Origin: Apium graveolens
Lineage: Eukaryota; Streptophyta; Magnoliopsida; Apiales; Apiaceae
Length of the DNA stretch: 64,000 nt
Reading direction: 5' to 3'
Assembly (NCBI RefSeq): GCF_009905375.1
Contig: NC_133650.1
Location: 67,645,669-67,709,668 of the forward strand
In this document: piece by piece, positions 47,810 through 59,345 of the stretch
How positions within the stretch are numbered: position 1 is the stretch's first letter
Layout: each line of letters opens with the position of its first letter
Position numbers and translations under genes: made by a program
The notes under the pieces: generated by a model
The model's database searches: none
Seen by the model: only the letters and a program-made list of their open reading frames with translations
What the model was told of the DNA's origin: nothing

Positions 47810-50800
47810 CTAAGAGAACAGATGAGGATACCGGGAACGCATATCAGACTCTAACTCCCAAGTCGACTCTTCGACCTTAGGGTTCTTCCAAAGTACTTTT
47901 ACTAACTTTACTGACTTATTTCTAAGACTCTTTACTTGCCAGTCGAGTATTTTAACCGGTTGCTCCACAAATGATAGGTCTGCCTGAATTTCTACGGGTT
48001 CATATTCTATCACATGGCTAGTGTCAGGATTATATTTCTTAAGTAACGACACATGGAACACGTTATGCACATGCCGATACTGAGGTGGTAAGGCCAACTC
48101 GTAGGCCACCTTTCCTACTTGACTCAAAATCTCAAAAGGACCTATGTATCTAGGTGCTAACTTTCCTTTCTTGCCATATCTCATCAACCCTTTCCTAGGT
48201 GACACCTTTAGCAACACAGCTTCGCCAATTTGGAATTGAACATCCTTACGCGCTGGATCCGCATACTTCCTCTGTATATCTTGAGCAGCAAGCAACCTTT
48301 TCTGAATTAACTTGACTGAGTCATGCAACTGTTGTACCAATTCTGAGCCGAGAATTCTTCCTTCTCCTACTTCATCCCAACTTGTTGGTGATCTACATTT
48401 TCGCCCGTACAAAGCTTCATATGGTGGCATGCCGATACTGGAATGATAGCTGTTGTTATATGAGAATTCAATCAATGGCAGGTGGTCGTCCCAACTTCCT
48501 GCAAAATCGATTGCACAACTGCGCAACATATCTTCGATTGTTTGAATCGTCCTTTCGCTCTGACCATCAGTCTGCGGGTGATACGCCGTGCTCATATTCA
48601 ACTTCGTGCCAAGACATTCCTGGAATTGCTTCCAGAATCTCGAGTTAAATCGGGGATCTCTGTCTGAAACTATTGATACGGGTACTCCATGCCTTAATAC
48701 GATTTCGTGCACATACAGATGAACCAACTTGTCCAGTGACGACTTCTCATTTATTGGAAGGAAATGCGCCGACTTCGTAAGACGATCAATTATAACCCAT
48801 ATTGCGTCATGTCCGGATTTTGTTCGCGGTAGTCCTACTATAAAGTCCATAGCGATATTTTCCCATTTCCATTCTGGAATCTTCAGGGGCTGAATTAATC
48901 CGCTTGGTCGTTGATGTTCTGCCTTTACTTTCTGACAAGTATAACACTTCGCAACCCATTCTGCCATGTCTCGCTTCATATTTGGCCACCAAAAGTTCTT
49001 CTTTAAGTCTTGATACATCTTGGTGCTTCCCGGGTGGATTGAAAATTTCGAATGGTGGGCTTCATGGAGGATCTTATTCTTTAATTCAGGTACATGAGGA
49101 ATCCATATTCTGGATGAAAACCTTAGTATTCCTTGCTCATCCCTTTTAGTATTAATCTCTTCTCCAGATAACTGATTTTTCTCTTTTTCCATTACTTCCT
49201 CTTGACACTTCTTTATCTTTTCCATTAGTGTTGGCTGAAAGGTCATTGCACGACAAACTTCTTTGACTTTCCCATAAGCACAAAGTTCCAATTCAAATTT
49301 TCCGATTTCTTCAGATAACTCTTTTGATGTTATCATCATATTCAATCTCTCCTTCCGACTCAGCGCATCGGCCACTACGTTCGCCTTTCCAGGATGGTAA
49401 TTTATCGAACAGTCATAGTCCTTGATCAATTCCAGCCATCTCCTCTGCCTCATATTGAGCTCTTTCTGAGTAAAAATGTACTTTAAACTCTTGTGATCCG
49501 TGTAGATTTCACACTTCTCTCCATAGAGATAGTGTCTCCAAATCTTGAGTGCGAACACTATGGCGGCTAGTTCCAAGTCATGCGTCGGATACTTTAACTC
49601 GTGCGGCTTCAACTGTCTTGACGCATATGCTATTACCTTACTGTGTTGCATCAACACACAACCCAAACCCTTATGTGAAGCGTCGCTGAATATTACAAAA
49701 TTCCCTTGATCATCTGGAAGTACCAACACCGGAGCTGTTACCAACTTCTGTTTTAACTCTTGAAAGCTATTTTCACATTCTGCACTCCATTCAAACTTTT
49801 GATTCTTTCTGGTTAACTTGGTCAATGGCGTGGCGATCTTCGAGAAATCCTTGACGAATCTTCTATAGTATCCGGCCAATCCTAGAAAACTTCGCACTTC
49901 CGTAGGAGTCTTTGGCCTCTCCCAACTCATAACTGCCTCAATCTTCGCCGGATCCACTTTAACTCCCTCATTTCCAATAACATGCCCCAAAAATTGAACT
50001 TCCTTTAACCAAAACTCACATTTGGTAAACTTGGCATACAACTTCTCTTGTCGGAGTATCTCCAATGCTATCCAGAGGTGCTGCATATGTTCTTCTTCCG
50101 ACTTAGAATAAATAAGGATGTCATCAATAAATACCACGACAAATTTATCCAAATACTTCTTAAATACTTGATTCATCAGATCCATAAATGCGGCCGGAGC
50201 ATTGGTCAATCCAAACGGCATTACTAGGAATTCATAATGCCCATATCTGGTCCTAAATGCGGTCTTGGGAATATCTTCTTCCTTGATCTTTAATTGATGG
50301 TATCCCGATCTCAAATCAATCTCCGAAAAGCATCTTGCTCCCTTTAACTGATCAAAAAGGTCATCTATCCTTGGTAGCGGGTAGCGGTTCTTGATCGTTA
50401 CTTTATTCAACTCCCGGTAATCTATGCATAGACGCATACTCCCATCTTTCTTCTTCACAAAGAGAACAGGTGCTCCCCATGGCGACGTACTTGGTCGTAT
50501 CACTCCCTTATCCAATAATTCTTGTAGCTGGCTCGCCAACTCTTTCATTTCTGCTGGTGCCATCCTATACGGAGCCTTTGAAACTGGTTCCGTGCCTGGA
50601 GCAAGGTTGATCTCGAACTTAATTTGTCGATCTGGTGGTAAGCCTGGTAGTTCGTCGGGAAACACATCGGGGAACTCATTAACTACAGGAATATCTTCCA
50701 TGCTGGGGCTGCCTCTCTCTGAATCCACTACATATGCTAGGAACGACTCACAACCTTTTCTAAGTAACTTCTTAGTCTGAATAATTGTAAGAAATAGTTG

Positions 50801-52204
50801 CCCTTGCCTCTGCCCCTTAAATACTACCTTCTCTCCACTCTTCGTCTTTAAATACACTCTCTTGGTCTTACAATTTATCTGAGCATTCTCTCCTAACCAA
50901 TCCATTCCTAAAATTATATCAAACTCTCCCAGCTTGAAGAGTATCAAGTCGGCTGAGAACTTATATCCCGAAATATCAATCTCACATTTTGGACAAAATT
51001 GATTCACAGGAATCTTCTCTTGGTTCGCAATTACCACATTTACTACCTCACTCATAACCGTTTTATCACATTGGAGCTTATCAACAAAAGATTCTGATAT
51101 GAAAGATCTTGTTGCTCCCGAATCAATCAATACTTTAGCTTTGACATTATTGAGTAAAAGTGTACCTGCTATCACCTCAAAATTCTGAACAGCATCTTTC
51201 ATCTTTAGATCAAATGTCCTTGCTGTTGCTTGCGGGGTTGGTGCGGGTGGTGGAGGTAACGCCAATACCTCAGCTGGCACACTTGCACTGGTACTTGCCA
51301 CGTTCATCAGAGCTCTGACTGGTCCTGTTGCCTTACACTCCCTAGCCATGTGTCCAGTCTTCCCACACTTGTAACACGTAACTCCTGGCTTCGGCATCTT
51401 GCACTCGTTTGCCAAATGTCCCTTCTGATTGCACCTATAACAGGTCATACTCAGCTTATTGCATACTCCGGGGTGCCTTCTTCCACAGTGCTTGCATTCT
51501 GGCCTCTGGAACCTGTTTTCTCCAACTTGCCCTTGGCTTGCCTGATTGTTCCCTTTTGATTCTTGCCTTTTTCCCAAATTTCCCTTCCTTTGAAAATTTC
51601 CGCCCTTCTGGAAACCAATCCTCTTTACATTCCGATCTTGCGAACGTCCAGCTTCAGACTTTTCTCCATAAAATGGAACCTTCCTCTTCTTGTTATCCCT
51701 CTCTTTCCTTGACTGCATCCCATTATTCTCAATCAGAGCAGCTTTCTGTACTACTCCCGCATAAGTTTCAAGCTCAAACATAGCCACCCTATCTCTGATC
51801 CAAGGCTCCAATCCTTGCTGAAATTTCTTTGCTTTTTCCTCCTCAGTGCTGGTATACTTTATCACAAACCTTGACAACTCAGTGAACTTCTTCTCATACT
51901 CCAATACAGTCATGTTCCCTTGCTTCAACTCAAGAAATTTTAGCTCCATCTGATTCTGCATGTACTTAGGGTAATACTTGTCCAGAAATAACTTTTTAAA
52001 TCTCTCCCAAGAAACCTGCTGAGTGACTTCCATAGCTTTTACTGATTCCCACCAATAGATGACTTCTCCCTTCAAGAAGTAAGTGGCATACGGCGTCTTC
52101 TGATCGTCTCCTAACTGTACCAACTCAAAAGCCCTTTCCATCTCCTTGATCCAGGTGTTTGCTATCACTGGATCAGTGGTATCATGAAATACAGGTGGAT
52201 TCAC
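47810..52204 (-). CDS. D gag-pol polyprotein with chromodomain
   Basis: An uninterrupted 1464-codon frame from an internal Met. Order: gag core (1-170; [20 protein letters not shown]); three zinc knuckles (237-248, 255-268, 277-290); aspartic protease (DSGAT at 361-365); RT (LCIDYRELN near 592, D630, FIDD with D694/D695); RNase H (D841, E878, D903, D946); integrase with zinc-binding His/His and C1087/C1090, catalytic D1120, D1181 and E1217 (35 residues between the last two), and a GPF motif ([10 protein letters not shown]); then a chromodomain in about the last 65 residues ([31 protein letters not shown]). All catalytic residues are present. Gag, protease and pol share one frame. The chromodomain is thought to steer integration to heterochromatin. 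The real start is probably upstream at 52420. Confidence 0.95.
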   Translation of the reverse strand: MNPPVFHDTTDPVIANTWIKEMERAFELVQLGDDQKTPYATYFLKGEVIYWWESVKAMEVTQQVSWERFKKLFLDKYYPKYMQNQMELKFLELKQGNMTVLEYEKKFTELSRFVIKYTSTEEEKAKKFQQGLEPWIRDRVAMFELETYAGVVQKAALIENNGMQSRKERDNKKRKVPFYGEKSEAGRSQDRNVKRIGFQKGGNFQRKGNLGKRQESKGNNQASQGQVGENRFQRPECKHCGRRHPGVCNKLSMTCYRCNQKGHLANECKMPKPGVTCYKCGKTGHMARECKATGPVRALMNVASTSASVPAEVLALPPPPAPTPQATARTFDLKMKDAVQNFEVIAGTLLLNNVKAKVLIDSGATRSFISESFVDKLQCDKTVMSEVVNVVIANQEKIPVNQFCPKCEIDISGYKFSADLILFKLGEFDIILGMDWLGENAQINCKTKRVYLKTKSGEKVVFKGQRQGQLFLTIIQTKKLLRKGCESFLAYVVDSERGSPSMEDIPVVNEFPDVFPDELPGLPPDRQIKFEINLAPGTEPVSKAPYRMAPAEMKELASQLQELLDKGVIRPSTSPWGAPVLFVKKKDGSMRLCIDYRELNKVTIKNRYPLPRIDDLFDQLKGARCFSEIDLRSGYHQLKIKEEDIPKTAFRTRYGHYEFLVMPFGLTNAPAAFMDLMNQVFKKYLDKFVVVFIDDILIYSKSEEEHMQHLWIALEILRQEKLYAKFTKCEFWLKEVQFLGHVIGNEGVKVDPAKIEAVMSWERPKTPTEVRSFLGLAGYYRRFVKDFSKIATPLTKLTRKNQKFEWSAECENSFQELKQKLVTAPVLVLPDDQGNFVIFSDASHKGLGCVLMQHSKVIAYASRQLKPHELKYPTHDLELAAIVFALKIWRHYLYGEKCEIYTDHKSLKYIFTQKELNMRQRRWLELIKDYDCSINYHPGKANVVADALSRKERLNMMITSKELSEEIGKFELELCAYGKVKEVCRAMTFQPTLMEKIKKCQEEVMEKEKNQLSGEEINTKRDEQGILRFSSRIWIPHVPELKNKILHEAHHSKFSIHPGSTKMYQDLKKNFWWPNMKRDMAEWVAKCYTCQKVKAEHQRPSGLIQPLKIPEWKWENIAMDFIVGLPRTKSGHDAIWVIIDRLTKSAHFLPINEKSSLDKLVHLYVHEIVLRHGVPVSIVSDRDPRFNSRFWKQFQECLGTKLNMSTAYHPQTDGQSERTIQTIEDMLRSCAIDFAGSWDDHLPLIEFSYNNSYHSSIGMPPYEALYGRKCRSPTSWDEVGEGRILGSELVQQLHDSVKLIQKRLLAAQDIQRKYADPARKDVQFQIGEAVLLKVSPRKGLMRYGKKGKLAPRYIGPFEILSQVGKVAYELALPPQYRHVHNVFHVSLLKKYNPDTSHVIEYEPVEIQADLSFVEQPVKILDWQVKSLRNKSVKLVKVLWKNPKVEESTWELESDMRSRYPHLFS

Positions 52205-52420
52205 ATTCTGAAAAGCTTTGAAAGTGGCAATTTGTCTAGGTGGTACTGGTGGTTCAGGTGGTTGGTGTGGCTCACGGTTATCTTGGTTTTCAATTCGTTA
52301 TTGAAGGGTTAGTTGTTGTTGAGCTATAGCATTGGTTTGCTGTTGCAAGGTTTCCAGTAGTCGAAGAATGTTTGGGTCTGTGGTGAAGGTGGTTGTTGGG
52401 TTCTTCTTTTTGGGAGGCAT
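52205..52420 (-). pseudogene. D gag N-terminal extension with one in-frame stop
   Basis: In the same frame as the polyprotein, an ATG at 52418-52420 opens MPPKKKNPTTTFTTDP, with LRLLETLQQQTNAIAQQQ after it, then a TAA at 52298-52300 (codon 41), and then a Pro-rich linker that runs directly into the long frame. Related elements usually start gag with such a short basic, Gln-rich segment. A single substitution would explain the stop. Translation could still start at a later Met, but gag would lack its first 72 residues or so. Confidence 0.7.
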
Positions 52421-52732
52421 GATCCTGAAATAAGAGTTGTGTCATAACAGATATGAATGATAAAATGATTCGAGGGTATCGCATGGCATTCTCATTGACA
52501 TATGGGGTCAAGTTTCCAAATTAAGCAGATATGATGATAAAAACATAAAATAACAGTTGAGAGCAAATGGAACAATAGCACATAATTATTGAAATTTTTA
52601 AAGGTCACAGTACATAGGATTGGGACATAGTCTGATTCTAGGAATAACAGGCTTATTTAAAGGAAAGACGGAAACAACTGGGGATTCCATAGAGTCTGAT
52701 AGTACAACAACATGAAAGGTAAATGGAAAGAA

Positions 52733-53090
52733 CTAAGGCTCCACTCCATCTGAACGGGGCTTGGTAGTCTTTTCCTCTCGAAGCGTCTTCACAATGCTCT
52801 GGAGCTCATCCGCCACCATCTGAATGACATACTGGCTGGTACGGTCCCGGTGTGCTGGCATCTCCTCAAGCTTAGTGTTGACGTACTGAACCAAGGTCTC
52901 AAGTCTCGCAATCATCTGCTCATTGGGCTTCCCTTCGTAGTTTCGGCTGTCCGGATACACGTTCTTTAGTCGGTCTATCAGTCGGTCGTACTTGCCCTGA
53001 AGCATGTCGAACTCGCGCCTCAACTCAGCATACACGGAGAAAGCAATAGTGTCGTCCGACCCAGAGGATGACGAGGAATGCGCCCTTTGC
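52733..53090 (-). CDS. D leader ORF, about 110 codons
   Basis: Between PBS and gag lies an open frame with an acidic Ser-rich start (AHSSSSSGSDDTIAFS) and a probable coiled coil (YAELRREFDMLQGKYDRLID, then VADELQSIVKTLREE). It has no ATG: the frame opens after a TAA near 53125 and the first plausible initiator is a GTG at 53035. It ends at 52733, about 310 bp before the gag start. T1 also has a small acidic frame in this place (7466-7592). Whether it is translated, or once was, cannot be told from the sequence. Confidence 0.4.
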
Positions 53091-53209
53091 TGACAACCAA
53101 TAAGAGGAGTATTAATAATAATTTACTTAACCTACTCTCTCGCATAATATCTATAACCTACACACAAATCCTATAACCTATTTGGGCTGTCCAGGGACTC
53201 TAAACCGTA

Positions 53210-53221
53210 GCTCTGATACCA
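53210..53221 (-). other. D primer binding site (tRNA-iMet type)
   Basis: The minus strand reads TGGTATCAGAGC, five bases from the LTR. Confidence 0.93.
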
Positions 53222-53226
53222 AAACC

Positions 53227-56200
53227 TGTCACACCCCCAACTTAAATAGCGAAATAAATATAGCTATTACATCTTTTTAATGAAGAATACACAACCAAAA
53301 TCCAAGATCTTACAGTTTAGGGTTTGGAACAGCCCAACACTACCAACTTTTACATCTGATTACAAATACCGAGTCCTCACACAACTATTATTACTTATTC
53401 TACCTGAGCTCGAACATAAGCATCAGCATCACAGGTCTTACGGGCAGTCTGCTTGAATCTAACCATAGCTGCTAGCTGTAATATAAGGGTAAAGCAAGAA
53501 GTGAGCCAAAAGCTCAGCAAGTGCTAATAGTACAACGCAAAACATAAATCGAGATATACCTTTAGGAATGACAATGGAAAGACATAATCAATGATAACGA
53601 GAGATAAAACTTATGTGAGTTGGCATCATTTTACTTGCATCAAAACAAATTTTAAAAAAATCATTCTTAATCAAAATCATTTTATGACGCTACGGATTAC
53701 AGCCGGTGATCAGCCGCGAAGTAATCCCGAACCTCGCTGGGTTCTAAAACATTATTGGGAATCCCTAGGCAACTTTTAAGCCTAATATAAGTGTGGAAAG
53801 GACTCGCGTCTCAGTCCAGATCCACCATTCAAAGAAAACATTTATCCCCCTTTGGGACTGAAAAATCCACATTTTAATCATTTTAAAAACTGATGCCGAT
53901 TTATGACAAAATCTCTTTCGACTGTAATCATTTTTATCAAGGGATTATAGATCAACTTGAAACACTGGAAATACGACACTAAATCTCAGGGCCATGATCC
54001 ATTAGACTTTACTATATTAGGGTAATTGAGAAGTTTCCATAAACAAGAACTTTGACAAGGAAATTGAGCAAGGCTATTGGATAATATGAAAGAGTAATGC
54101 CAAACTAGGCTTAAAGCAATGGTTGTAGACAAGGTATAGGTATTAGAACATCAAGAAGATAAGCATCACTGGTTCCAATAGGATAGAGGTGTTAAAATAT
54201 AAAGAAAGTGATCATCAGCTCAAGATATAACAGGGTATCAAGCTTTTAGGGTAAGGATAGGGTTATCAAACAATCATGAATGAATTTAAGAAATGATTGG
54301 CTTTTAGGTATCAAGATAAAGTTTCTATCGAGGTTATTTCAAGAGTTGAATCAAAGCATCAGGGTGCAATATCAAGATTTCTCAGGGATCAATAGCATGA
54401 TAATCAAAAGGATCAATAAGGTATTATAACAAATCTCTATTTTATCATGGCATTAAACTATCATGAAAGACTTTTGAACTACTTGCAATACGTACTCGAG
54501 GGTTCATGGCATCTCTATGTAACTCAAGGATAAACAAAAGATACGCTTGATTTAAATATATCAAAATGACTCAGGACAATTGCATCGATATATATATGAA
54601 CTGTTTACAGTAAATACGAAGGTCAAGTTGAATCACTTGCCTTGAGATAGACAGGTCTGGTCTGACTGGTAGGAGCAACAACTGGAGCTTCACTCGACTT
54701 TTATGGCAAGTTTTCCCTCGTCTCGAGATCCTACATAAATAATAATAATCCTCATTATAATATATTCTTACCATCTTAACCTATTTACAACCCGAAATTA
54801 AACATGGATGGCACTTAGGCCTATACGCACTTAATTCATATCCACCATTATATTTTCAAATGTACACACGTAGCCACATAATCACATATCGTATATTAAT
54901 ACCAAATAACATCATATACACCATAATGCCACACTAGGCTTGGATGATCTCGACTCACCACTTAAGTCACTTGGTCGCTAACTAAACAAAGTCTTCAAAT
55001 TTGGGCTTCCTAACTCAATGTACCTTTCCTAAATTATCCAAAACCTATTGACCCTCACTTGTGCCTTTTTCTCTACTGACCTTATACTATCTTACAACTA
55101 TGGTGGTTGACCTAATACTCACTTCTAAGTGTTCTAAAACTATGTGATAAGTGAAAGTGCTCACTGGTGCAAATTTCAGAATGGTAACTAAGGTTTCTTG
55201 AGTGCATTAGACACTCTTAAACTACAAGTTTTTCTTCAAAATTTTTACACAAGACTCTCCTGACCTAAGGGCATCTCACAAGCTTGATGTGGCTCAAAGG
55301 CCTGGCTTGGGCCTTCTTGGGCCTAAGCTAAAAGTCCAAGGTTCCCCTGTTTTTCTGGGCAGAAAATGCCCTGACTTGAATTATCTTGTGACACATGGTT
55401 CTAGCTCATATCCTATGAACTATGGTTGGAAAAACTTCTCTGACATACCCTCTAACTAAGGCCCAATTGGGCCTAATGAGGGCCTACCCATGACATGGCC
55501 AAATCTCCCTATTTCTAAGTTGCAACAAAACTGTCCCCTGCTGGACAGATTTTGTTATTCTACTTGGGCACCTAACCAAATGACATGCAAACCTCCAACC
55601 AACTCCTAAAACCTATTATATACTCCCCATACTAACTTCTGGTAGCTTGGGCCTCAAAGTGCACATCAATGACATGGTCAAAACTCACTCTAAACCTCAG
55701 GGTACTAAACTGATTTTTCTGCAGAAACTATAACTCTCATTTTTCCAAGGCTTTGACTTGACAAACCTATCTAACAACAACTCAAAACTTAAACAAAGAC
55801 TTATACATGGTATTCTACTGAACTAACTCCTTTATTCTCAAAATAACATTGGGTGAGATCATCCATGCCTAAAAACAACAACATGCAACTAAATATATAA
55901 CATGCAACTCATGGAAAGCACATAACAAGATTTCGGCTAGGCATAAAGTTGTAAATGCTTGCAAAATCAACTTGCACCTAATACTTATCCTTAATAATTA
56001 TGAAATATAACTCCTTTTAAGTATTAATAAGAAATTCATCATGGAAACAATCTATTTAAGCACATCTATTTCGAATTTTATAGATAACAACATGATTTCG
56101 AAAAGAATAGCATGCAAAACATGGTTGATCATCATTTTAATGTCTTAAAACTAGCATGCATGGCTAAACATAAATTTATAATGAGATTTCAGTAGCATGC

Positions 56201-57123
56201 AAAGGATTTTAAAGTATGATATCTCCATAAAACACTTAGTTAGCACATATACATAATATATCTCATAGAGAGCTCTTGAATTCACAAGAATCAAGAGTTT
56301 CTCTTTGGAGATCACACAAAACTACACATGCAACCATGAAACTTCATCTTCCAAATCACAAAACTCTTGGGAAGTATATAAAATAAATGTAGGTGAAAGA
56401 ATTACACTAGGGAAGATGAGAAATGGAATGAAAAATGGAAGGGAGTGGGGGAAATGGGGTTCGGCCGAGAGCAAAAGGGAGGGAGGGGAAGAGAGAAATT
56501 TTTGTGGTGTGTTGGAGTGTGAAATGATGAATGACTTCTCTCCACTTTGATTTGTTTGTTTTATGCTATTTGGTTGACAAGTAATGAGTGGAAGTGAGAA
56601 CTTACAAAAATGTCCCTTGGCTAAAGTTAGGCCATTTTGCATGCAAGGCTAAGGTAGTAATTTGGTAATAATCAAATGAGTTAGTGGGGTTGGAAAAGTC
56701 TTATTTTCCCTTTGAGAGAATAGAAAGAGAGTTTGCATGCAAGGTTATTCATGTAATTTGATAATTATAACAAATAAAATTTGTAAAGATTTATTTTTAT
56801 AAAATAAAATACAAGTTCAAAAATTATAAAATTTATACCATAAAATAACTTGTATTTTTAGAGACTTTATAAAATCATTTTCAAAATTTGTGATCAAAAT
56901 GCCTTTTAAAAGAAGATTTTTCCAAAGCTTAGAATATTCCTTATAAATCAAAAATAAAGAAATTAAATAAACTCTTGCTTTGAAAAATCATATACTACCC
57001 AAAGCAAATTTATAATGCAGAAATTTTCACTCACACAAACGTACAATCATTGAATATATTTTCATTTGACTTAATATTATACCAAATTCACAAATAATAT
57101 TACATAAAATGCCGGTCGTAACA
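53227..57123 (-). repeat. D 5' LTR
   Basis: 3897 bp, starting TGTCACACCCCC and ending GGTCGTAACA on the plus strand. Differences from the other copy by eye include an extra TA near 54595, G/A in the string CTCAATGTRCC, A/C in TCTCTAMTGACC, A/C in CTGGGMAGAAAATG, T/A in CATACTWACTTC, C/T in AAAGYATGAT, T/C in CATCTTYCAAAT and G/T in TTATTTKCCC. Confidence 0.97.
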
Positions 57124-57128
57124 ATTTT
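57124..57128. repeat. Target-site duplication of D, right copy
   Basis: ATTTT directly after the LTR end TAACA. The extra ORF of C1 resumes here with GACGACTGGAGCCAT on the plus strand, whose CAT (57141-57143) is the original start codon. Confidence 0.95.
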
Positions 57129-57143
57129 GACGACTGGAGCCAT
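57129..57143 (-). pseudogene. Original start of the C1 extra ORF, separated by D
   Basis: ATG at 57143 on the minus strand followed by four codons that meet the D target site. After D and one target copy are taken away, the frame continues at 43875. A start ATG right after the CAATCTCTAACA-type leader agrees with a separate or spliced mRNA for this ORF, but no splice site can be proved. Confidence 0.6.
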
Positions 57144-57639
57144 TGTTAGAGATTGGGAAATTTGCAGAGAAAGTATTTGCTTTTGAGGAAGAAAGAAGTT
57201 AGAGCAATTGATTCTTGAGAATGATAAAAGATTAGAATAAAAATGAATTTAGCTTTTATACTATCTCAGAAATAAACTGACAAAAATAATAAAGTGAAAT
57301 AAAGAGACAAATAAAAATTGCCCAAAATAGCCGTTTAAAAATAAAAAAAACTGTAAAAATTTTGTCACTTATCCGTCGTATCATGTTTACAAACTCTAAG
57401 TATACTCGATGGATAATGTTCAGAGTTTTAACGGCTAGGATTGAGACAACTCGACGGATGAGGACAACTCAGTTATCCGTCGAGTTAAAAAAATACTCCA
57501 GAAAAATAAGTGATTTTTATTAACAATTAATATTTCGACAGATGATCAAACTCGATGGATAATGAGCATCTGTCGGGATGTAAATTTGACTTAGCCAAAA
57601 TTTCATCCAAAACAGAAAAATCAATTAAATTTCTGGCTG
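57144..57639 (-). other. Spacer between C1 pol and extra ORF, motif-rich
   Basis: About 500 bp without a stable frame. It holds seven copies of the ATCCGTCGAG-like motif in both orientations: 57371, 57404 (inverted), 57448 (inverted), 57474, 57536 (inverted), 57550 (inverted) and 57567. The pair at 57448 and 57474 can form a hairpin. Confidence 0.7.
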
Positions 57640-57976
57640 CATTAAAAATTACAAAAATATCTGAAATGATTTAGGAATAATTAAGCATACCTAACTCACT
57701 TACCAACCTTGAAAAGGTGGATCCATCAAGTGGCTTGGTAAATATTTCTGCAAGCTGCTTTTCACTTGGAACAAAATGAATTTCCATAGTACCATTCATC
57801 ACATGTTCCCTTATGAAGTGGTACTTGATGTCTATGTGCTTTATTCTTGAATGTTGTACTGGATTTTCAGTGATGGAAATTGCACTTGTTAATTACAGAA
57901 AATGGGAATTTTATCCACTTGTAGACCATAGTCCAACAATTGGTTTTTCATCCACAAAATCTGTGCACAGCAACTA
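57640..57976 (-). pseudogene. C1 RNase H, C-terminal end
   Basis: On the minus strand, with one or two frame breaks, the end of a Sirevirus RNase H is legible: PVQHSRIKHIDIKYHFIREH, then EIHFVPSEKQLAEIFTKPLD, then a short tail. Upstream codons toward 57976 (LLDYGLQVDKIPI) belong to the middle of the domain. The rest of RNase H and RT is cut off by the start of C2 at 57977. Confidence 0.8.
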
Positions 57977-58231
57977 TGTTAGTCCCTAACAATGCAACAA
58001 GAATTACAGAAGGGGGGTTGAATGGAATTCTTGAACCTTTTTCAGAAATATAAAATGTTCTAGCTTAATATATATATATATATGACAGTATTTTGATTTG
58101 TAAAGTGCAGAATATCAAGTTAAATATGAATCAAAACACAAAGTAATAAAAACACAAGTCTTTAAAACTTTCTGGTGGATTAGAAAGTATCCACCAGATA
58201 TATATATATAGATATATATATATATATATAT
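57977..58231 (-). repeat. C2 3' LTR remnant (U5 end)
   Basis: 255 bp that match the left end of the C1 LTR and, for the first 108 bp, the C2 5' LTR. It ends in an AT run (58196-58231) and then changes abruptly to integrase sequence. The string GAGAACTCT occurs just past the AT run both here and in the C1 LTR (38346), suggesting a microhomology or AT-repeat deletion junction. Confidence 0.75.
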
Positions 58232-58785
58232 CAAGAGAACTCTTTAGAGTAGGCTTCTTGTTCTTGAATAATTGATAGGGAGTCATGCATTTTTCTTGAT
58301 TAACCAGAGAAATATTTTGAGTGTAGCATGCAGTATTTACAGCTTCAGCCCAAAAATATGTTGGTAACTTAGATTCTTCAAGCATTGTCCTTGCAGCTTC
58401 AATAAGTGATCTATTCTTTCTTTCTACTACTCCATTTTATTGTGGAGTTCTTGCTGCTAAAAACTCATGCAAAATCCCATTTTCTTCATAAAATACTCTC
58501 ATGACAGAATTCTTGAACTCAGTTCCATTGTCACTCCTGATTCTTCTAACTTTGAAATCAGGATGATCGTTGAATTGCCTTATGTGATTGATGATGATTT
58601 CACTAGCCTCATCTTTGGACTTAAGGAAATATGTCCAATAGAACTTTGAGAAATCATCTACAATTACTAGGCAAAAAAATTTCCTTGAGATAGACAACAT
58701 ATTGACTGGTCCAAACAAATTCATGTGTAGCAGTTGCAAAGGTTCTTCAATTGTTGAATCAAGCTTCTTTCTGAATGATGCTTTA
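58232..58785 (-). pseudogene. C2 integrase catalytic core
   Basis: The frame 58437-58739 reads HMNLFGPVNMLSISRKFF and LVIVDDFSKFYWTYFLKSKD (first Asp region changed from MDLFGP to MNLFGP), and IRSDNGTEFKNSVM with the second Asp. A stop follows, after which VVERKN with the catalytic Glu reads in the continuing frame, and then LPTYFWAEAVNTACYTQNIS in 58131-58385. The protein ends at KKPTLKSS where the deletion starts. The loss of the first Asp and the stop make it inactive. Confidence 0.85.
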
Positions 58786-58787
58786 AT

Positions 58788-59345
58788 TTACTTTCCCTTT
58801 TGGCAAGCATCACACATTCCATCCTTAGAAAACTCCACTTGAGGAATACCTCTAACCAGTTCTTTCTTTACAAGTTCATTCATGGTCTTGAAGTTTAGAT
58901 GGGATAGCTTCTTGTGCCAAATCCAACATTCATCTTGACTTGCTTTACTGAGAAGACAAGTAATAGATTCTGCATTTGATGAGTTAAAGTCAGCTAGGTA
59001 CACATTTCCTTTTCTCACACTAGTGAGAACCACTTTGTTGCTTCTCTTGTTTGTCACAACACAGGCTTCTGAGGTGAAGGTTACTGAATTGCCTTTATCA
59101 AATAGCTGGCTGATACTCAACAAATTATGCTTGAGACCATCCACTAAGGCAACCTCCTCAATGATGACATTGTCTTTTGAAATCAAGCCATATCCCATAG
59201 TATAACCCTTACTTTCATCTCCAAAAGTGATACTTGGGCCAACACTCTCCTTGAACTCTGTGAGCAGGGTAGAATCACCAGTCATGTGTCTTGAACAACC
59301 ACTATCCAAGTACCAAAGATTCTTTCTGTTTCCCTGCACACATTA
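58788..59345 (-). pseudogene. C2 protease and integrase zinc finger
   Basis: An open frame of 183 codons. It starts NRKNLWYLDSGCSRHMTGD (aspartic protease, DSGCS in place of DSGAS as in many Sireviruses), then the second protease half (GLKHNLLSISQLFDKGNSVT), then the integrase zinc-binding domain with WHKKLSHLNFKTMNELVKKE and CDACQKGK. It stops just before the catalytic core. All zinc ligands are present. Confidence 0.88.

Larger units (their letters stand above)
43881..57123 (-). mobile_element. D: complete young Tekay-type chromovirus (Ty3/gypsy)
   Basis: The 13,243-bp element has LTRs of 3895 and 3897 bp, PBS, gag-pol, PPT and ATTTT target-site duplications. By eye the LTRs differ by about seven substitutions and one AT-unit indel, or about 0.2 percent. 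The polyprotein ends with a chromodomain, which in plants marks chromoviruses; long LTRs and this domain arrangement fit the Tekay (Del) lineage. It is structurally complete and could have moved recently, but the gag start has a stop codon (see 52298-52420). Confidence 0.95.
38071..57976 (-). mobile_element. C1: Sirevirus-like Copia element, 3' half, carrying D
   Basis: Right to left on the minus strand: RNase H end (57640-57976), a motif-rich spacer, extra ORF, PPT and 3' LTR (38071-39124). Element D splits the extra ORF near its start. The integrase, gag and 5' LTR of C1 are not in the window; the integrase and gag that follow at 58232-61788 belong to the inserted sister element C2. Confidence 0.75.
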
